DNA of 8,203 bases from an uncultured Eubacteriales bacterium. GTDB lineage: Bacteria; Bacillota; Clostridia; Peptostreptococcales; Anaerovoracaceae. A program made the position numbers and the translations under genes. Positions 6,110 to 8,203 of the stretch are shown in pieces (position 1 is the stretch's first letter; every line of letters begins with the position of its first letter). The stretch is taken from NCBI GenBank assembly GCA_900551415.1, contig URWB01000103.1:1-8203 (forward strand). The letters are read 5' to 3'. The notes below the pieces were generated by a model. That model did not search any database. It saw nothing but the letters and a program-made list of their open reading frames with translations, and was not told the DNA's origin.

Positions 6110-7060
6110 ATGAAAATTCGTAAATTTGATATTCTGCTTTTGCTATGCCTCATTTTGTTTCTGATCGCAGGGCTGTGGTCTTATGGCCGGGCTTGTCAAC
6201 GGGCTGCAGCGGTGCTTCGCGACCCGGGCGCGGCGGTGCTTTCCCATGCCGCTGTCTCAGCACTGACGTTTTGTGCCGCGCCCCTGCCGGAAGACAGCCG
6301 GGAATCGATCGACATCCCAATCCTCATGTATCATGGCATCACAGACAACGACGGTAAAGAAAACGATTATTTTATCAGAGCGGAGCGTCTGGAAAGCGAT
6401 CTCAAATGGCTGCGGGACAACGGTTACACCACGATTCTGCCGTCACGCCTCATCGCTTACGCCGCGGAGGGTGCCAAGCTTCCGCGAAAGCCTGTCATTC
6501 TGAGCTTCGATGATGGTTACTGCAACAACTATACCTATGCCTTCCCCCTGCTGCGGCAATATCAGGCCAAAGCTGTTATCGCGCTGATTGGCGCGGATTG
6601 CGCGCGCAGCTCCGACGACATCTATCGCGTCCCTGCAAGCTGCGCGCTTTCGTGGGGAGAAGTCGCGCTGATGAGCCGCTCCGGTCTTGTGGAATTTGCA
6701 AGCCATACCTATGATCTGCATCGCATCCGTAACGGTCGTAAGGGCGCTGACCGCAAAAAAGGAGAAGACTTCGAAACCTATGCGCGGCTTCTGCGCGAGG
6801 ATTCGCAAAAAAATCAGAGATTGATCACAGCGGCGGCCGGCAAGCCGCCACAGGTTTTCGCCTGGCCTTACGGCGCTTATCCAATGGACGGCACGGCAGA
6901 TTCGACGCTCAAGGCGCTCGGCATGCAAGCAACCTTCACCTCCTACCAGCGGACCTCCGTAGTGCGGCGCGGTGACGCAGATTCTCTCTACGGACTCGGA
7001 CGGTATCTACGCACGCCGCGATTCGACATCACAAAAATTGCCGGAAACGCAAGCGGATGA
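6110..7060 (+). CDS. Membrane-anchored polysaccharide deacetylase (NodB/CE4 family)
   Basis: A 316-residue protein with one N-terminal hydrophobic segment (about 8-24, ILLLLCLILFLIAG) after a short basic start, predicting an anchor with the enzyme outside the cell. The catalytic domain begins near 68 (IPILMYHGI). NodB motif 1 is SFDDGY (D134, D135), motif 2 is H199-T-Y-D-L-H204, and motif 3 is FAWPYGAY (250-257), the form common in PgaB/IcaB-like and YxkH-like members. D135, H199 and H204 should bind the metal and D134 act as base in N-deacetylating an N-acetylglucosamine polymer such as peptidoglycan or an exopolysaccharide. Which one cannot be told. GGAAAGG lies about 10 nt upstream of the ATG. 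It is divergent from mtaB. No strong terminator was seen after it; an AAGCGGA/TCCGCTT stem overlaps the stop but lacks a U-tract. Confidence 0.93.
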   Translation: MKIRKFDILLLLCLILFLIAGLWSYGRACQRAAAVLRDPGAAVLSHAAVSALTFCAAPLPEDSRESIDIPILMYHGITDNDGKENDYFIRAERLESDLKWLRDNGYTTILPSRLIAYAAEGAKLPRKPVILSFDDGYCNNYTYAFPLLRQYQAKAVIALIGADCARSSDDIYRVPASCALSWGEVALMSRSGLVEFASHTYDLHRIRNGRKGADRKKGEDFETYARLLREDSQKNQRLITAAAGKPPQVFAWPYGAYPMDGTADSTLKALGMQATFTSYQRTSVVRRGDADSLYGLGRYLRTPRFDITKIAGNASG

Positions 7061-7089
7061 TATTTTCCGCTTCCGCGCAAAGTTGGGGC

Positions 7090-7118
7090 TTTCCTTTTAC
7101 CCTCGTTTCTGTTAAAAT
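7090..7118 (+). promoter_or_regulatory. Candidate promoter of the small membrane protein/regulator pair
   Basis: TTTCCT (7090-7095), a 17-nt spacer and TAAAAT (7113-7118). The -10 is good and the -35 weak. The predicted start is near 7125, about 45 nt before the first ATG. Confidence 0.4.
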
Positions 7119-7132
7119 GGAAGGAGAATACT

Positions 7133-7142
7133 TCCGTACGGA
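7133..7142. promoter_or_regulatory. Palindrome at a possible operator position
   Basis: TCCGTACGGA is a perfect 10-bp palindrome at about +9 to +18 from the predicted start. Its position would suit repression, possibly by the regulator encoded downstream. It is short and could be chance. Confidence 0.25.
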
Positions 7143-7169
7143 TATCGGATAAACAAGGGGGTTCCAAAC

Positions 7170-7352
7170 ATGAAACGTAAAGATAAACAGAATAAAAAAA
7201 GACGCAATAACGATCTGGTTGAAGTGAGCGTGAATGTGGATGTTTCCAAAATTGTAAGGAATGCCGCCATTGCGGGCGTTTTCATCGTCGGCATCGTTTT
7301 TGGCTGCAGCACCTATCGCAAAATGCTGGAATGGCAGCGCGACGACAAATAG
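7170..7352 (+). CDS. Small basic single-pass membrane protein, unknown function
   Basis: A 60-residue protein with a highly basic N-terminus (MKRKDKQNKKRRNN), a short hydrophilic stretch EVSVNVDVSK, one transmembrane segment at about 33-46 (AAIAGVFIVGIVFG), then CSTYRKMLEWQRDDK. The basic end suggests an N-in, C-out orientation. Cys46 after the hydrophobic segment does not make a convincing lipobox because the segment is too far from the N-terminus. AAGGGGG lies 8 nt before the ATG, a strong ribosome-binding site. The stop codon is 12 nt from the start of the DtxR/MntR-type regulator and overlaps its Shine-Dalgarno sequence, so the two are likely co-transcribed and possibly coupled. I do not recognise the family. 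Confidence 0.75.
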   Translation: MKRKDKQNKKRRNNDLVEVSVNVDVSKIVRNAAIAGVFIVGIVFGCSTYRKMLEWQRDDK

Positions 7353-7364
7353 GGAGGCTCGCGT

Positions 7365-7763
7365 ATGAAACTGCAAGAATCCGGTGAAATGTACCTGGAG
7401 ACGATTTATGTTCTTTCAAAGGAGCTGCCTGCGGTACGTTCCATCGACGTCGGGGAATATATGGGGTTCAGCAAGCCGAGCGTCAGCCGGGCAGTCGGTC
7501 TCCTCAAAGAAAACGGTTACATTACTGTGGATGACGGCGGTCATCTGCGTCTGACCGCGAGCGGGCACGAGATCGCGGAAAAAATCTATGAGCGGCACAC
7601 CGTACTTACCGCGGTTCTGACCTATATCGGCGTAGATGCCAAGACTGCGGCGGAGGATGCCTGCAAGATTGAGCATGATATCAGCGATGAAACCTTTGCG
7701 GCCATCAAACGTCACGTAAAGTCGAAACAGGAAGAACGCGAGGCAGACAAAGCCGAAGCGTAA
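7365..7763 (+). CDS. DtxR/MntR-family metal-dependent transcriptional regulator
   Basis: A 132-residue protein without the SH3-like third domain of DtxR, so MntR-sized. The N-terminal winged helix spans about 5-65 (IDVGEYMGFSKPSVSRAV is the HTH core), followed by the dimerisation/metal domain (EKIYERHTVLTAVL, then DACKIEHDIS). By comparison with the families, M9, C100, E103 and H104 match the DtxR primary site (M10, C102, E105, H106). H78 is kept, while the partners of DtxR E83 and H98 are T82 and A96. The MntR residues D8 and E99 are M9 and C100 here. This suggests an iron-type rather than manganese-type sensor, but close homologues in Clostridia are only generally annotated as metal-dependent regulators. 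GGGAGG lies 7 nt before ATG 7365 and overlaps the stop of the upstream gene. The tail EEREADKAEA resembles the downstream 39-bp repeats in the same frame. Confidence 0.92.
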   Translation: MKLQESGEMYLETIYVLSKELPAVRSIDVGEYMGFSKPSVSRAVGLLKENGYITVDDGGHLRLTASGHEIAEKIYERHTVLTAVLTYIGVDAKTAAEDACKIEHDISDETFAAIKRHVKSKQEEREADKAEA

Positions 7764-7792
7764 GCGAGACTGCGTCGCCGCGATCCCTACGA

Positions 7793-8004
7793 ACGCGAAG
7801 TGAGCCGGCAATGCAAGCGGCATACTCATGAACGCGAAGCGGACCGGCAATGCAAGCGGCATGCCCACAGACGCGAAGCGGACCGCAACAATGCGAGCAG
7901 CATACCCACAGACGCGAAGCGGACCGGCAATGCAGGCGGCATGCCCACAGACGCGAAGTGAGTCGGTAATGCGAGCAGCATACCCATGAACGCGAGGCGG
8001 ACCG
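7793..8004. repeat. 39-bp tandem repeat array behind the regulator gene
   Basis: ACGCGA-initiated units start at 7793, 7832, 7871, 7912, 7951 and 7990. Unit lengths are 39, 39, 41, 39 and 39, with a partial sixth. Two variants are visible: one with GGCAATGC...GCATGCC and one with ATGCGAGCAGCATACC. Units abut without unique spacers. Thirty-nine bases are 13 codons, so open frames occur on both strands, but no start with a ribosome-binding site supports a gene. Confidence 0.9.
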
Positions 8005-8077
8005 CGGCGCGAAAAGCAAAGGCATGGATCGCGCATAACATAATCTGAAGAGTTCTGCGCGCATGCCGCTTAGAAGA
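8005..8077. other. Unassigned spacer between the tandem array and the 116-bp repeat
   Basis: I see no gene, promoter or U-tract terminator here. A GTTCT/AGAAC pair with a long loop is present but weak. Confidence 0.4.
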
Positions 8078-8193
8078 ACAAAAGTGTGCAAAACGGAATC
8101 TGCGATTCCTTTATACACATGTCTGCCATGCATGGCAGGCGCTTCGCAAGGTGCTTTCGTCAATATTCCGGAAATATCGCAAGCGATATTTCC
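8078..8193 (-). repeat. 116-bp palindromic intergenic repeat, copy 2 (inverted)
   Basis: Reverse complement of 1973-2088, about 88% identical by eye count and of equal length. Here the internal palindromes are perfect: GGAAATATCG with CGATATTTCC around CTTG, CTGCCATGCATGGCAG, and GGAATC with GATTCC around GCA. The last is extended imperfectly by GTGT/ACAC. In both places the element sits downstream of a gene, but its orientation relative to the preceding gene should be compared across further copies. Confidence 0.85.
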
Positions 8194-8203
8194 TACATAA
8201 CCA

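Noticed and set aside
7044..7100. Terminator after the deacetylase gene
   Set aside because: The AAGCGGA/TCCGCTT stem lacks a U-tract, and the AAAG/CTTT stem before CCTTTT is too short to call.
7793..8004. CRISPR array
   Set aside because: Units abut with no unique spacers and differ internally; no cas gene is present.
7416..8036. 206-codon minus-strand frame with 13-residue repeats
   Set aside because: It crosses the tandem array and then runs antisense to most of the regulator gene. The periodic peptide follows from the 39-bp period, and no ribosome-binding site was seen.

Overview
The gene content and order point to a Gram-positive Clostridia-type bacterium (Bacillota) of moderate GC. 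mtaB, a HIT gene, rpsU (S21) and yqeY lie together on the minus strand, an arrangement common in Clostridia. Shine-Dalgarno sequences are strong (AGGAGGTGA, AAGGAGG), and several sigma-A type promoters can be read directly. Species cannot be decided from this window.

Layout, left to right. Positions 1-305 hold only weak candidates: a possible partial gene at the left edge, an intrinsic terminator at 134-170 (minus), and a doubtful short ORF. Positions 306-1826 (minus) encode a Schlafen/AlbA_2-type ATP-binding regulator with a DTQ-repeat linker and a C-terminal HTH; it looks more AT-rich than its neighbours and has its own promoter and flanking terminators. A bidirectional terminator (1917-1966) and a 116-bp palindrome-rich repeat (1973-2088) separate it from yqeY (2098-2547) and rpsU (2620-2799), which share a clear promoter and a 5' stem-loop. 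A PHP-domain phosphoesterase (2960-3832, minus) sits between rpsU and the HIT gene, behind a leader carrying an imperfect direct repeat. The HIT gene (4122-4475) and mtaB (4472-5878) overlap by ATGA and form one operon read from a promoter near 5930-5957.

On the plus strand, divergent from mtaB, are a membrane-anchored polysaccharide deacetylase (6110-7060), a 60-residue single-pass membrane protein (7170-7352) and a DtxR/MntR-family metalloregulator (7365-7763). The last two are 12 nt apart and likely co-transcribed. After the regulator comes a 39-bp tandem repeat array (7793-8004) that is in frame with, and resembles, the 3' end of the regulator gene. The window closes with a second, inverted copy of the 116-bp element (8078-8193).

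Functionally, the minus-strand core is translation-related: tRNA t6A37 methylthiolation, ribosomal protein S21 and a GatB/YqeY protein. The plus-strand genes concern the cell envelope and metal sensing. I see no complete new multi-gene system. The least explained parts are the two repeat families, the in-frame array behind the regulator, and the inserted PHP gene with its long leader.
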